Shown: positions 34,019 to 42,632, counted from the stretch's first letter. The stretch: DNA of 64,000 nt from Telluribacter humicola (GCF_017355935.1 NZ_JAFIQT010000001.1:1178001-1242000), one strand, 5' to 3'. A program made the numbers and translations. The notes: generated by a model from the letters alone, not told the origin.

Positions 34019-35113
34019 ATGACAATACACAAAATTCAATTTGAAGGAACAGTTGATTGGGTAATAATCAACCTGCTTAATGGAGCGCAAGTGGTACTCA
34101 ATCATGAAGGATGGGACGTTGATTTTAGGACAGAAAGTAATGGGGCAAGGCTTCTTTTGTCCGAAAGCACAATTGCTGTAGAATTTAATTCTTCTTCCAA
34201 TCCTAATAAGTTTAATTTAGGGCTATTTGTTGAAGTAGGTTCCAATCAACAGCAAATTGACTTAGATATCGAAACAAGTCATTCATTCCAAATTTCCTCG
34301 GATGCAGCTCAAATAACTACCGCAAATAATTTTGATAAAGTTTCACTTGGTCTCTCCAATGGCTTTATAATTATTGAAGATACGGTATGGTACAGACACC
34401 CAGCTCAAGCCAGCCCTCCAAATGGAAAGCTTAAGGCTGGTACCCGAGTTACGGTGCTGAACCCTGCAGGCAGCTACACAAGAATTCGAACAGATGATGG
34501 CTCTGTAACGGGTTATGTTTCGTCAAATGTACTTGCACCTATAGCTGTAAATCCGGGAGACGATCAGGAAGCTTTCGATGAGTTGACGCACCAAGGTATA
34601 GTTGAACTTACTTCTTGCGATAAAAACCCTCAACCTTGGACGAACAAGCCTTGGCGAACTGCGGAGAGCCTGAAACAATTACTTGCTCAGGTCAATACAC
34701 TAGCACCCAACCGAAGTAAAGTTTCTGATGGGACTATTGGCGATATTTCTCATCAAAACCGCACGTCTGATCATAATCCCCATGTGTTAGGTTCTGACGG
34801 TAAGGGAATTGTAACAGCAATGGATATAACTCATGACCCGCAGAAGAGATGTGATTGTAACATACTAGCGTCCACTTTAGAAACAAATAGAGATCCACGT
34901 GTGAAGTATGTGATTTGGAATAAAAAAATTATGAATTCGGCTGCTATTGGTGGTGCCGATCCTTGGACATGGAGACCTTACACAGGAGCTAATCCACATG
35001 ATAGGCATATTCATATCTCCGTAAAATGCGATCCAGCTAATTACGACTCAAGAACAGTATGGGCTATTAGTGTCGCGAATGCATTTGAATCTACAGATAT
35101 CATTGCAGATTAA
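34019..35113 (+). CDS. SH3-like plus M15/LAS-type zinc peptidase-like protein
   Basis: A 364-residue protein from the ATG at 34019 (a TTG at 33971 is less likely). About 1-120 is beta-rich and unassigned; about 125-175 is a bacterial SH3 domain (GKLKAGTRVTVLNPAGSYT, GSVTGYVSSNVLAP); about 205-355 resembles the LAS/M15 peptidase fold. Candidate zinc ligands are His252 in RTSDHNPHV, Asp269 in AMDITHDP and His330/His332 in HDRHIHIS. Relatives cleave D-amino-acid peptide bonds in peptidoglycan. There is no signal peptide, so access to the cell wall would need another export route or a cell-lysis role. It follows one pseudogene and lies 6 bases before another. Confidence 0.75.
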   Translation: MTIHKIQFEGTVDWVIINLLNGAQVVLNHEGWDVDFRTESNGARLLLSESTIAVEFNSSSNPNKFNLGLFVEVGSNQQQIDLDIETSHSFQISSDAAQITTANNFDKVSLGLSNGFIIIEDTVWYRHPAQASPPNGKLKAGTRVTVLNPAGSYTRIRTDDGSVTGYVSSNVLAPIAVNPGDDQEAFDELTHQGIVELTSCDKNPQPWTNKPWRTAESLKQLLAQVNTLAPNRSKVSDGTIGDISHQNRTSDHNPHVLGSDGKGIVTAMDITHDPQKRCDCNILASTLETNRDPRVKYVIWNKKIMNSAAIGGADPWTWRPYTGANPHDRHIHISVKCDPANYDSRTVWAISVANAFESTDIIAD

Positions 35114-35119
35114 AGAAAT

Positions 35120-35748
35120 ATGGCTATTGAACTTACTCCAGATGTAAAGGTGCGCCGGGATGCTAGCGGTAAAGTTCGCCAGTTATCTCATCCTCGCCAG
35201 TATCGCCCTGCCAGTGCTGAATTGTTTTCACTTGATATATCAACACCACTTACTCTCCGTACATTAGCAGAGCAGTACCTGCGTGATACAGCCGCTGTTT
35301 TTGATTTCGCCCCTGAAGAGACCGCAAATTTTGCAGCAACTGCTGGAATAAGCTTGACAAACGCGGGAGTCGAGCTGCGGTTTAAGGAAGAGAAAGCAGT
35401 AGGAACAGGTGTAACCGTAGCCTATGATCAAACTGTATATGGCTTGCCAATTTGGGATGCAGGTGTTACTGTCCGGGTAGACGGCAAGCAGATGGGCGTA
35501 ACGGGAGCGCATAAACAGATTGGAAGCTCTTAGCAAATACTCCGAAGACAATCTCCAAAACTATAAAGCTAGGTGGATCACTTATCACTGGGCCATTCTC
35601 CTGGACACCACAAGCTGCCGGAGATAACCTGCTATTCGGAGTTAGTGCTGCTGGTGACCGAAGTAATTTGGAGAACATAACGAGCGCACCAATTCTAAAC
35701 TCAAAGTTGGTTCCACTAGACAACAATATTGCTCAACGATCATTCTGA
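35120..35748 (+). pseudogene. Frameshifted, probably internally deleted gene
   Basis: The first frame gives 137 residues (MAIELTPDVKVRRDASGKVR, then LRTLAEQYLRDTAAVF and YDQTVYGLPIWDAGVTVRVD) and stops at 35533. The overlapping frame from 35524 continues as a coherent C-terminal segment (GPFSWTPQAAGDNLLFGVSA, SKLVPLDNNIAQRSF) to a stop at 35748. The N-part resembles the propeptide-like start of larger proteins with a TYxGLPVxxAGxxV-type core (as in fungalysin/thermolysin propeptides), and the C-part looks like the end of a beta-sandwich, so a central domain is probably missing. The start lies 6 bases after the peptidase gene, suggesting an old operon. Confidence 0.6.
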
Positions 35749-36234
35749 TAATTAATTGGGGGGCAAGGTGTATTCAAATGTTAGCTGGTTATAATAAATA
35801 TGAATTATGAATGTTGCCAGGTCAGAGCCTTTGACTGGTGTCTGCTCAAATTAGAAATAATGAAAAAGGCTACATTTTTTAAACCGTATTATGTTTAAAT
35901 ATTTTTTTATTTATTAGTGGAGTAAAGTTATTTTAAATATGTATATATATTAGGCCCAAACTCACAGCAAGTAAAAGCTTTATTATTTTAACATATTTAA
36001 AGGTTACTGATAATCATAAATATCGACTGTAAGTCCAATGTGCTAAGTTTTATATCACAGTTAAATAGCTGAATGAAACATTGCGATTGCTGGTATACTA
36101 CAACACTTCTAATGACATAAATTAGCATACAGGTTTTTAATTTACGATATCCACAAGATTACATATGTTGAGTGCTATATTATTGGTTAATAGCAAGAAG
36201 TAATGAATAATTAAATAACAAAAATCATAAGAAT
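35749..36234. other. A+T-rich intergenic region
   Basis: About 490 bases with long A and T runs and no open frame that I can support. It probably contains the promoter of the next gene; no clear box stands out. Confidence 0.55.
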
Positions 36235-36813
36235 ATGGAAAGAGTAAAAATTGGTTACATGACCGAAAAAGGTTATGTGGAAGAGGAGGTTACCTTTGAG
36301 GAATTTTCCTTGGAAGAAGCCGAGTATAATGAGGATCAAGAGTTGAATTGGGAGAAATTAGAGGATGTAATCTCTGCTAATTCCCTCTTTAGGTCTGCCG
36401 TAGATATTGCAGCTGACGCTCATAGAGAAACAAAACGGCTTGACATCGCTTCAATTCATAGTTGGCCAGAGTTTAAAACTGATTGGAAAATGACTTGTGT
36501 GAAAGTTCTTGGTAAGAAGATTTGTACTAAAACTCCACAGTTATTTACACGAATGTGTCACAGGAAGGTCTATGCTGAACTATCGTATCCGTCTAACTTT
36601 ACAGACAAAGTTAAAAGTGATATAATTGATTGCGCAGTAATTGCGGCATCAGCAGCAGTAGCAGCAGCAATCGCAACAGGTGCAGCCGGTGCTGCACCAG
36701 CTTTTGAAGTTTCATTCAAAGGTTGCGCCTTAGCGAAAATTGGAGATCTAGTTAAAGATGTGAGAATTAATGTTAACTCAGATGCATCTTGTGGTGGGTG
36801 GACACCTAGATAG
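36235..36813 (+). CDS. Hypothetical protein with Ala/Gly-rich hydrophobic helix
   Basis: A 192-residue protein without N-terminal signal. The first 65 residues are strongly acidic (EEEVTFEEFSLEEAEYNEDQ); residues about 85-115 contain several Cys (MTCVKVLGKKICTKTPQ, RMCHRK); about 131-155 form a very small-residue-rich hydrophobic helix (CAVIAASAAVAAAIATGAAG) able to insert into membranes; the C-terminus is Cys- and Gly-rich. An acidic lead followed by an Ala/Gly-rich helix is seen in some bacteriocin-like peptides, but length and Cys content make this only a thought. No family is recognised. A hairpin follows at 36833-36865. Confidence 0.65.
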   Translation: MERVKIGYMTEKGYVEEEVTFEEFSLEEAEYNEDQELNWEKLEDVISANSLFRSAVDIAADAHRETKRLDIASIHSWPEFKTDWKMTCVKVLGKKICTKTPQLFTRMCHRKVYAELSYPSNFTDKVKSDIIDCAVIAASAAVAAAIATGAAGAAPAFEVSFKGCALAKIGDLVKDVRINVNSDASCGGWTPR

Positions 36814-36832
36814 AAGGGTCAAAGATGAGTAC

Positions 36833-36865
36833 TGCAGTTGTAGGTAACCGCTACCTATAACTGCA
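36833..36865 (+). terminator. Hairpin after the acidic hypothetical gene
   Basis: A 14-bp stem with one G-T pair (TGCAGTTGTAGGTA at 36833-36846 with TACCTATAACTGCA at 36852-36865) and a 5-base loop, followed by TATTTAAT, 19 bases after the stop codon. Confidence 0.65.
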
Positions 36866-37157
36866 TATTTAATCAAATTATGTTTATATAGAATCCTATT
36901 GAATACAAAAACGATAACGCACATAATGCGATTTAGTTAGAGTCGGCTGGAATACTGTTATATCGGTTGTAGTTGCTACAAACAGCATTGCCAGCGTTAT
37001 GTAAGGTATTGAGCAACTAAGTAAAAGTAAATACTTATTTAAGCTTTATTTCAGTTATTACAGAGATATTGCTGTATACTAGCCTGTATAAGGGGAAGTT
37101 TTATTGAAGGTAAACTTCGAATAATATAATGTTTAAACATAAAGGCAAATAACTATT

Positions 37158-37940
37158 ATGGCACAATGTAATATTAGCATTAATTTCAATGAGCCTATAG
37201 ATCAACTTGTTGAGAAAGCTGAAGACGGTATAACTTCGATAGGTGGTGCATTCATTGGGAATACTAATTCGGGAGAATATTCGATACCTACACCTGTTGG
37301 TAATATAATGGGTAATTATACAGTGACAGATAGGTTAATAAACTTTGAAATATCAAAGAAGCCTTTACTGGTTACTTGCAAAAAGATTGAGGATGAGCTT
37401 AGAAAATTTATAGGTTCAACATCTACTAATTCCCTTAGCTTTAGTATTTCTAATGTTGGTGCTTTAACAATAAGAAGACCAATATCAATGTCTAGTCTTG
37501 AGCTTGTAAGTTCTGCCGAAACAAGGACCTCACAACTAGTTACAGCTACTGTTACTTTATATATTGAAGATGATGAAGCTTGGGGATCAAATGAAACTTG
37601 GCGTGGAACAAAAACTAATTCTGTGACTCTATCTACCACCCATTTACCTCAGCAGTTCATGGAGTTTGTAGTGAAGATGGGCGGTGAAATAAGAATAGAG
37701 CTATATCTCACTGCTCAGATAGTCAATCCAAATGGAGATGTTATTGTTGATGGCGAGTTTAAAATGTTTGAGGGGACCTCTGAAGACAATAATGATTTAG
37801 ACGGTCAAAGAACTTTTCAAGTTTTAGCTAACAGTAATTCTCAGAGTTCATACACTTCAAGAGTAAATAATGATGACGAAGGTGGTGACTTTGCGATTGC
37901 GCAAATTACTATATCAAATAGTCAACTCACAATTGCTTAA
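37158..37940 (+). CDS. Hypothetical beta-rich two-domain protein
   Basis: A 260-residue protein. Residues about 1-92 (CNISINFNEPIDQLVEKAED, GGAFIGNTNSGEYSIPTPVG, ISKKPLLVTCKKIEDEL) resemble a small stand-alone family common in Bacteroidota, with a helix-grip-like layout; function unknown. Residues about 95-260 are beta-rich and may form a sandwich (ATVTLYIEDDEAWGSNETW, GEIRIELYLTAQIVNPNGD). There is no signal peptide or catalytic motif. It stands alone between two A+T-rich gaps. Identity is uncertain; coding status is well supported by length and composition. Confidence 0.65.
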   Translation: MAQCNISINFNEPIDQLVEKAEDGITSIGGAFIGNTNSGEYSIPTPVGNIMGNYTVTDRLINFEISKKPLLVTCKKIEDELRKFIGSTSTNSLSFSISNVGALTIRRPISMSSLELVSSAETRTSQLVTATVTLYIEDDEAWGSNETWRGTKTNSVTLSTTHLPQQFMEFVVKMGGEIRIELYLTAQIVNPNGDVIVDGEFKMFEGTSEDNNDLDGQRTFQVLANSNSQSSYTSRVNNDDEGGDFAIAQITISNSQLTIA

Positions 37941-38347
37941 TCTGCACCCAATACTGGCTTGATGTTACGGAATAGCTGCTGGTTAATAATTGGGCTGCTA
38001 ATCAGTGGCTGTTCTAGTGAAACTAATTTGCTGGCTTTAATATAGTAGGACAACTTACCTCTTTCATACGTTAAATGCTACGTAGGATATCATGATCTAG
38101 TACAAGTTTTTTCACCTATATATGGTTCTTAGTTCACTGCTGAAATAATTTGCTGATGGTGCCATACTTGTTTAAGTATTAACAATGATATTCTAATTTT
38201 CCTGAAATAGAATGGCCATTCTTCTATAAGTTCAAGCTGCAACAGCGTTGTTACTTACATGGGTCATTACACTTATAACTCACCGAAGTTCTATAACATT
38301 TATCCTTGATTAACACCGCCTTGCTATTAATCTAAACATGAATTTTT
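37941..38347. other. A+T-rich intergenic region
   Basis: About 400 bases without a supportable reading frame or strong hairpin; presumably the promoter region of the metallopeptidase gene. Confidence 0.55.
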
Positions 38348-40654
38348 ATGTATACTATTGACCCTACAACAGCTCCTGTTTCTGGCCTAAACATGACTGG
38401 AAATGGATTGAATTACTCAGTTGACCAGGTTGCCCGTATGCAGAATATTCTAATGCGGAAAGCGACGTATGAACCTGAAAATGTAGAATACGATAAATCT
38501 GCCCCTGAGAGAGCTACCTACCCCTCAACAGCTCAAAACTCATTCAGGTCAAGTAACGTTGGAAAAGAAACTACTGCCGAAAATCAAAAGCGAAATGTTA
38601 GCGGTAGATATCGTGGCAAATCACCAGGAAGCAATATTGAATTAGAGTTACGTATAGATGTGGACGGTCTCCGGCCAACACGCCGTGTTAGCGGAGACTT
38701 CTACCAAACTGTGGGCGGTACCATTACTTATGTAGGCTCTTTCATTGTTACCACACCTACCCTTACAGTTATCACACCAACGCATACATCGGAGCAGGAA
38801 AGAGTTATCATAGATGGAGAGGGGATTTTTACGTTCACAACAGGCTCACCCAGGCTCTGGATTACCATCCCGCGAGTTGATGGATTTATGCCTCCCGCTT
38901 CAGCAGTTGCTCAATTTATGACTACGGCCGGTGTTCCGGGAGCGCAATATACCTGTGCTTTTGAATCATCGTTTTTCCGGAGGGTTGAGTTTGAAATGGA
39001 TTTTGTTAAGAGTGTGCAACCATTCAAATCTTATAAAACGGGCGTACTTCCATCAGGTGGTCCAGACCGAACGCTTACCGTAGCGGCCGCGTTTGCGGAA
39101 GCAGGTATAGATATGCCTGATCCAGATGGAACTAACGAAGTACCTTTTGATGGGGCAGGTATTGACAGCAAATGGACAAACCGTGAGTTACACACGGCGA
39201 TGGAAAATCATTTTAGTCGATATCATAATGAGCCAGGATGGCGAGTATGGCTACTTGCCGCCACTCTGCACGAGAATGGCCCTGGCTTACGAGGGATCAT
39301 GTTTGACAGGGATCAACGGCAGGGTTGCGCCGTTTTTCATGATGTTATTGGTGGCTCTACAGACCAAATTGTTCGGGCTCAACTCAGAACGTACGTCCAC
39401 GAGTTAGGGCATTGTTTCAATTTATACCACTCACATCATAAAGAGTACATGCAGCCCCCTCAGCCTAACCGTTTGGATGCTTTGTCCTGGATGCATTATC
39501 CGGATTATTACCGTTCGGGAGGTTTGACAGGTGCCGCTGCGTACTGGGCGGCCTTCCCTTTTCAATTTGATGACTTAGAATTAATTCACCTCCGGCATGC
39601 TTTCCGGAATGATATAATTATGGGCGGGAATCCGTTTGGGTTGGGAGCAGCCGACTTAGACCCACTTTTATTTGCGGATCCAATTGAGGACTTATCAGGC
39701 TTACGCCTTTCCATTAAAGCAGCCGAAAGCTACTATTTTGGTGAGCCCATCGTGGTAGAGTTAAAGTTAGAGCTCACTGATATACGAGGAAAGCGGGTAA
39801 ATACCCGCATCCACCCAAATTATGGTTACGTACAAATAGCTATAAAGAGATCTAATGGAAAAATCCAGATTTATCAGCCTTTGCTTCAGCAATGTGCTGA
39901 ACCAGAGGTAGAATATATGGATGTCAATATGCCTGCGGCTTATGATAGCGCTTACATTGGCTACGGAAAGAAGGGATTTTATTTTGATGATCCGGGTGCA
40001 TACGAACTGCGGGCAGTATACCACGCAATGGACGGTTCAAAAGTATTTTCGAATACATTGCGGTTACGCGTAGATGCGCCAATCAACGAGCAAGAGCGTG
40101 AGATTGCTAACTTGTTTTTAGGAGAAGACCAAGGCAAGCTTTTGTATTTACTTGGGTCTGACGGTGAAACCTTACAAAAAGGCAATGATGCTTTTGAAGA
40201 AATGATTCAAGGGAAACACAAAAGCCATCCAATGGCTATTTACGCCAAACTTGTAAAAGGAATGAATGCCTCCCGGCCATTTAAAAAAATAGAAACAGAT
40301 CTAAAATCTAAGTTAGTATCCGTTCGGCCAGCAGACTATATGCTTTCTAAAGATCTGCTCTCTGGTGCCTGCGGACAAACAATTGCCGCAGACCCAACGG
40401 CAGATTCAATGGCAGAAGTTGGACTGGACAACATAACGCTTAATATGGCTATGCAACGATTGGCTGAAGTTCAAAAGGAACAGGGTGATGTTGCAGGTGC
40501 TCAGAGCACTTGCCAGGATATGGTCAACTATTTTTCGAAGCCACATATACCTTCCTTTGTTCAGGACCGTATCAGTAGCCAGGCAGCACCAATTCTTGGA
40601 GTTGATTATACTTCTGGAACAGAATCAAAGCCAAAGCGCAGTAAGAAGAAATAA
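38348..40654 (+). CDS. Large metzincin-like zinc metallopeptidase, no signal peptide
   Basis: A 768-residue protein. The zinc site is HELGHCFNLYH with His351, Glu352, His355 and His361, the HExxHxxNxxH variant of the metzincin pattern, and SWMHYPD supplies a Met-turn at Met382. Before it (about 90-345) are beta-rich segments (VSGRYRGKSPGSNIELELRI, YTCAFESSFFRRVEFEMD) and a conserved helical lead (TNRELHTAMENHFSRYHNEP). After it, LRHAFRNDIIMGGNPFG, a beta-sandwich at about 455-590 and a helical tail ending in KPKRSKKK. I remember similar proteins in several phyla without known function. No signal or anchor is visible. A perfect 50-bp palindrome and a possible partner gene follow. Confidence 0.85.
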   Translation: MYTIDPTTAPVSGLNMTGNGLNYSVDQVARMQNILMRKATYEPENVEYDKSAPERATYPSTAQNSFRSSNVGKETTAENQKRNVSGRYRGKSPGSNIELELRIDVDGLRPTRRVSGDFYQTVGGTITYVGSFIVTTPTLTVITPTHTSEQERVIIDGEGIFTFTTGSPRLWITIPRVDGFMPPASAVAQFMTTAGVPGAQYTCAFESSFFRRVEFEMDFVKSVQPFKSYKTGVLPSGGPDRTLTVAAAFAEAGIDMPDPDGTNEVPFDGAGIDSKWTNRELHTAMENHFSRYHNEPGWRVWLLAATLHENGPGLRGIMFDRDQRQGCAVFHDVIGGSTDQIVRAQLRTYVHELGHCFNLYHSHHKEYMQPPQPNRLDALSWMHYPDYYRSGGLTGAAAYWAAFPFQFDDLELIHLRHAFRNDIIMGGNPFGLGAADLDPLLFADPIEDLSGLRLSIKAAESYYFGEPIVVELKLELTDIRGKRVNTRIHPNYGYVQIAIKRSNGKIQIYQPLLQQCAEPEVEYMDVNMPAAYDSAYIGYGKKGFYFDDPGAYELRAVYHAMDGSKVFSNTLRLRVDAPINEQEREIANLFLGEDQGKLLYLLGSDGETLQKGNDAFEEMIQGKHKSHPMAIYAKLVKGMNASRPFKKIETDLKSKLVSVRPADYMLSKDLLSGACGQTIAADPTADSMAEVGLDNITLNMAMQRLAEVQKEQGDVAGAQSTCQDMVNYFSKPHIPSFVQDRISSQAAPILGVDYTSGTESKPKRSKKK

Positions 40655-40680
40655 TTACTAACTTGTTGTTTTTTGTTTCC

Positions 40681-40730
40681 ATTCCAGAGTAGTTTGTTTG
40701 CTGGCGCCAGCAAACAAACTACTCTGGAAT
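40681..40730. repeat. Perfect 50-bp palindrome without spacer
   Basis: The 25 bases from 40681 (ATTCCAGAGTAGTTTGTTTG then CTGGC) are followed directly by their exact reverse complement, meeting at GGCGCC. It lies between the metallopeptidase gene and the next gene on the same strand, 26 bases after a stop and 20 before an ATG. As RNA it forms an extreme hairpin; no T-run follows. Confidence 0.95.
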
Positions 40731-40750
40731 TATCTAAATAACCTTTCAGA

Positions 40751-41302
40751 ATGAAACAAGAAGCACAGGAACACCAGCAGAGCGATAAATTTACTGTAAC
40801 CATTTTTCCACAAAGCTCATGGACCGAACAGACACTTGTAAAGGTGAACAAACCGTTTCCTATTGCTATAAAGATTCGTAATATCTCTTTAGAGCCTATT
40901 TGGATAGTAGGAGTCCTCGATGGTTCCGAGGTTGGAGTGCGTTTCCCTCGCTATATTCCTAAAATAGAAGGTCCAGGTTATCAGCAATTGATTCCAGAAT
41001 GGCCTGAAATGACAGCACCCATAAGAGCTAGTGACTTTATAGAACTGCAACCTGGAGAATCGTTTGACCCTACTCAACCAGCGTCAGGTAGGGCTTACCT
41101 GCCATTAATTGCTTTTCGGGATTTTACTCCTACAACAACCGGTACATATCGCATTAGCCTGACCTTATCAACTGATAGTGCTAATGAGAAAGGCTGGTTA
41201 GGGAGTTTGCCTAATTTTGACAAAGCACCAGTTTCGTCTTACATTTATAAAGTGCCACACATAACAGTAATCTCAAACCTTTTAACATTTACTGTTTTAT
41301 AA
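40751..41302 (+). CDS. Beta-sandwich-like protein downstream of the metallopeptidase
   Basis: A 183-residue protein without signal peptide, predominantly beta: TLVKVNKPFPIAIKIRNIS, GSEVGVRFPRYIPKIEGPG, FIELQPGESFDPTQPASG and FTPTTTGTYRISLTLST resemble immunoglobulin-like modules that describe stabilised or partner-binding domains. No catalytic residues stand out. The gene directly follows the metallopeptidase across the 50-bp palindrome, so a partner or inhibitor role is conceivable, but this is inference from position. It precedes the pYEATS-like membrane gene by 22 bases and is probably co-transcribed with it. Confidence 0.72.
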   Translation: MKQEAQEHQQSDKFTVTIFPQSSWTEQTLVKVNKPFPIAIKIRNISLEPIWIVGVLDGSEVGVRFPRYIPKIEGPGYQQLIPEWPEMTAPIRASDFIELQPGESFDPTQPASGRAYLPLIAFRDFTPTTTGTYRISLTLSTDSANEKGWLGSLPNFDKAPVSSYIYKVPHITVISNLLTFTVL

Positions 41303-41324
41303 TAAGTTAAGTGTATAGGCTTAC

Positions 41325-42476
41325 ATGCCCGATTATTTTATTATACAATATAATAAAGTTATGAATAAAGCACTGGTTGGACTTTTAGATGTATTCTCTA
41401 TTTATACTAAGTCAAGCGATAGTTCTGTTGGTGTGCTTCGTTTTATAAGAGCTTCATTTATTGTAATAACTCTTATTATATTGTCTTTATTGTTCGCTCA
41501 TTTTTTTAAAGGTGGCGTAATCTTATGGCTTTCAATCCTAAACTGTTTTGTGATAATATGCGCAACTTCAATTATTGGATATTTATTTGGTTTTTTGTTT
41601 GGCATACCAAGGAGTGTACGATTTAAGTTTGATAAAAGTAAAAATACTACATCTGATGCTAGTATCTTATTTGGCGACAATACGAACTTGGAAGAAGTTT
41701 CCGACTGGTTGACTAAGATATTAGTTGGTTTAGCATTGGTTGAGTTTAGAGAAATTGCATCTTTATTTGACCGAGTAGCTACAACTATTGCATCGTCTTT
41801 CTCAAATGGAGTTCCAAATAATATATATACAACTCTTTCTTACGGAATCCTTAATTCTTATATAGGAATTGGTTTTTTTGCTGGCTATTTCTGGACACGT
41901 ACCAAATTCGGTACGCTACTAACGATCTCTCGAAAGGAGCAGGAAGACATAGCTAGAAATGCATTCAAAGACATCAATCAAAACTTGTCTAATGTAGAGG
42001 ATATAGATCTTAAAGCCGAGGTGCAAGAGGCCTTCAATGATATTGGCGATATCAATAAAGACAAGGCCATGCGGCTTAGTGAGTTAAAACGCTTGGTAAG
42101 TAATTTGCTTGTGAGGACTCCTGTTTTAGTACCTGATGACACCCAGGCAGGTCGCTGGGGAGGAATGTCGGAAGATAATGGGCGTAGGTTATTTGCCGAA
42201 GTAAAACCCTCATCTTACCCAAACCTCTATGATGTTATCATAACTGTAGAGGCTACTAATAATACACAGCTAACCAGTACTGTTGTAGTGCTATTAGATA
42301 GTACATTTCCTCAACCAGAAATCTACCTTATGCCTGTTAATAATAAGGCTACTGTAAGGATTGTAGCATATGAGGCTTTCACTGTCGCTGCTCTTTGCGA
42401 CAATACAATTACAAAGCTAGAGCTAAATCTAAACAAGCAGAAGGGGTATCCTGAATCATTTTATTATGAAGACTGA
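41325..42476 (+). CDS. Membrane protein with C-terminal pYEATS-like domain
   Basis: A 383-residue protein. Membrane helices lie near 44-64, 68-95 and in the segment GILNSYIGIGFFAGYFW (about 175-195). Between them are the conserved-looking IIGYLFGFLFGIPRSVR and NTNLEEVSDWLTKILVG, a pair I associate with a family of uncharacterised membrane proteins. A cytoplasmic linker (about 200-265) leads to a C-terminal beta domain (about 275-380) with YDVIITVEATNN, VVLLDSTFPQPEIYLM, YEAFTVAALCDNTITKLEL and the ending GYPESFYYED, which fits the prokaryotic YEATS domain proposed to act in biological conflict or stress systems. The function is unproven. Last gene of the island. Confidence 0.72.
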   Translation: MPDYFIIQYNKVMNKALVGLLDVFSIYTKSSDSSVGVLRFIRASFIVITLIILSLLFAHFFKGGVILWLSILNCFVIICATSIIGYLFGFLFGIPRSVRFKFDKSKNTTSDASILFGDNTNLEEVSDWLTKILVGLALVEFREIASLFDRVATTIASSFSNGVPNNIYTTLSYGILNSYIGIGFFAGYFWTRTKFGTLLTISRKEQEDIARNAFKDINQNLSNVEDIDLKAEVQEAFNDIGDINKDKAMRLSELKRLVSNLLVRTPVLVPDDTQAGRWGGMSEDNGRRLFAEVKPSSYPNLYDVIITVEATNNTQLTSTVVVLLDSTFPQPEIYLMPVNNKATVRIVAYEAFTVAALCDNTITKLELNLNKQKGYPESFYYED

Positions 42477-42632
42477 GGGAATTTATTTAAATTTTGGATC
42501 ACCTGTTTTAGGTAATAATACTTTATTATGGGCTCGATGTTTTTAGCATGATTATTAGTTTAGTTTATTTCTAATTAGCTAATTTGGGAGAGAAAGTACA
42601 ATATGAGCCTTAGTGTTCAATAACATTCATCT

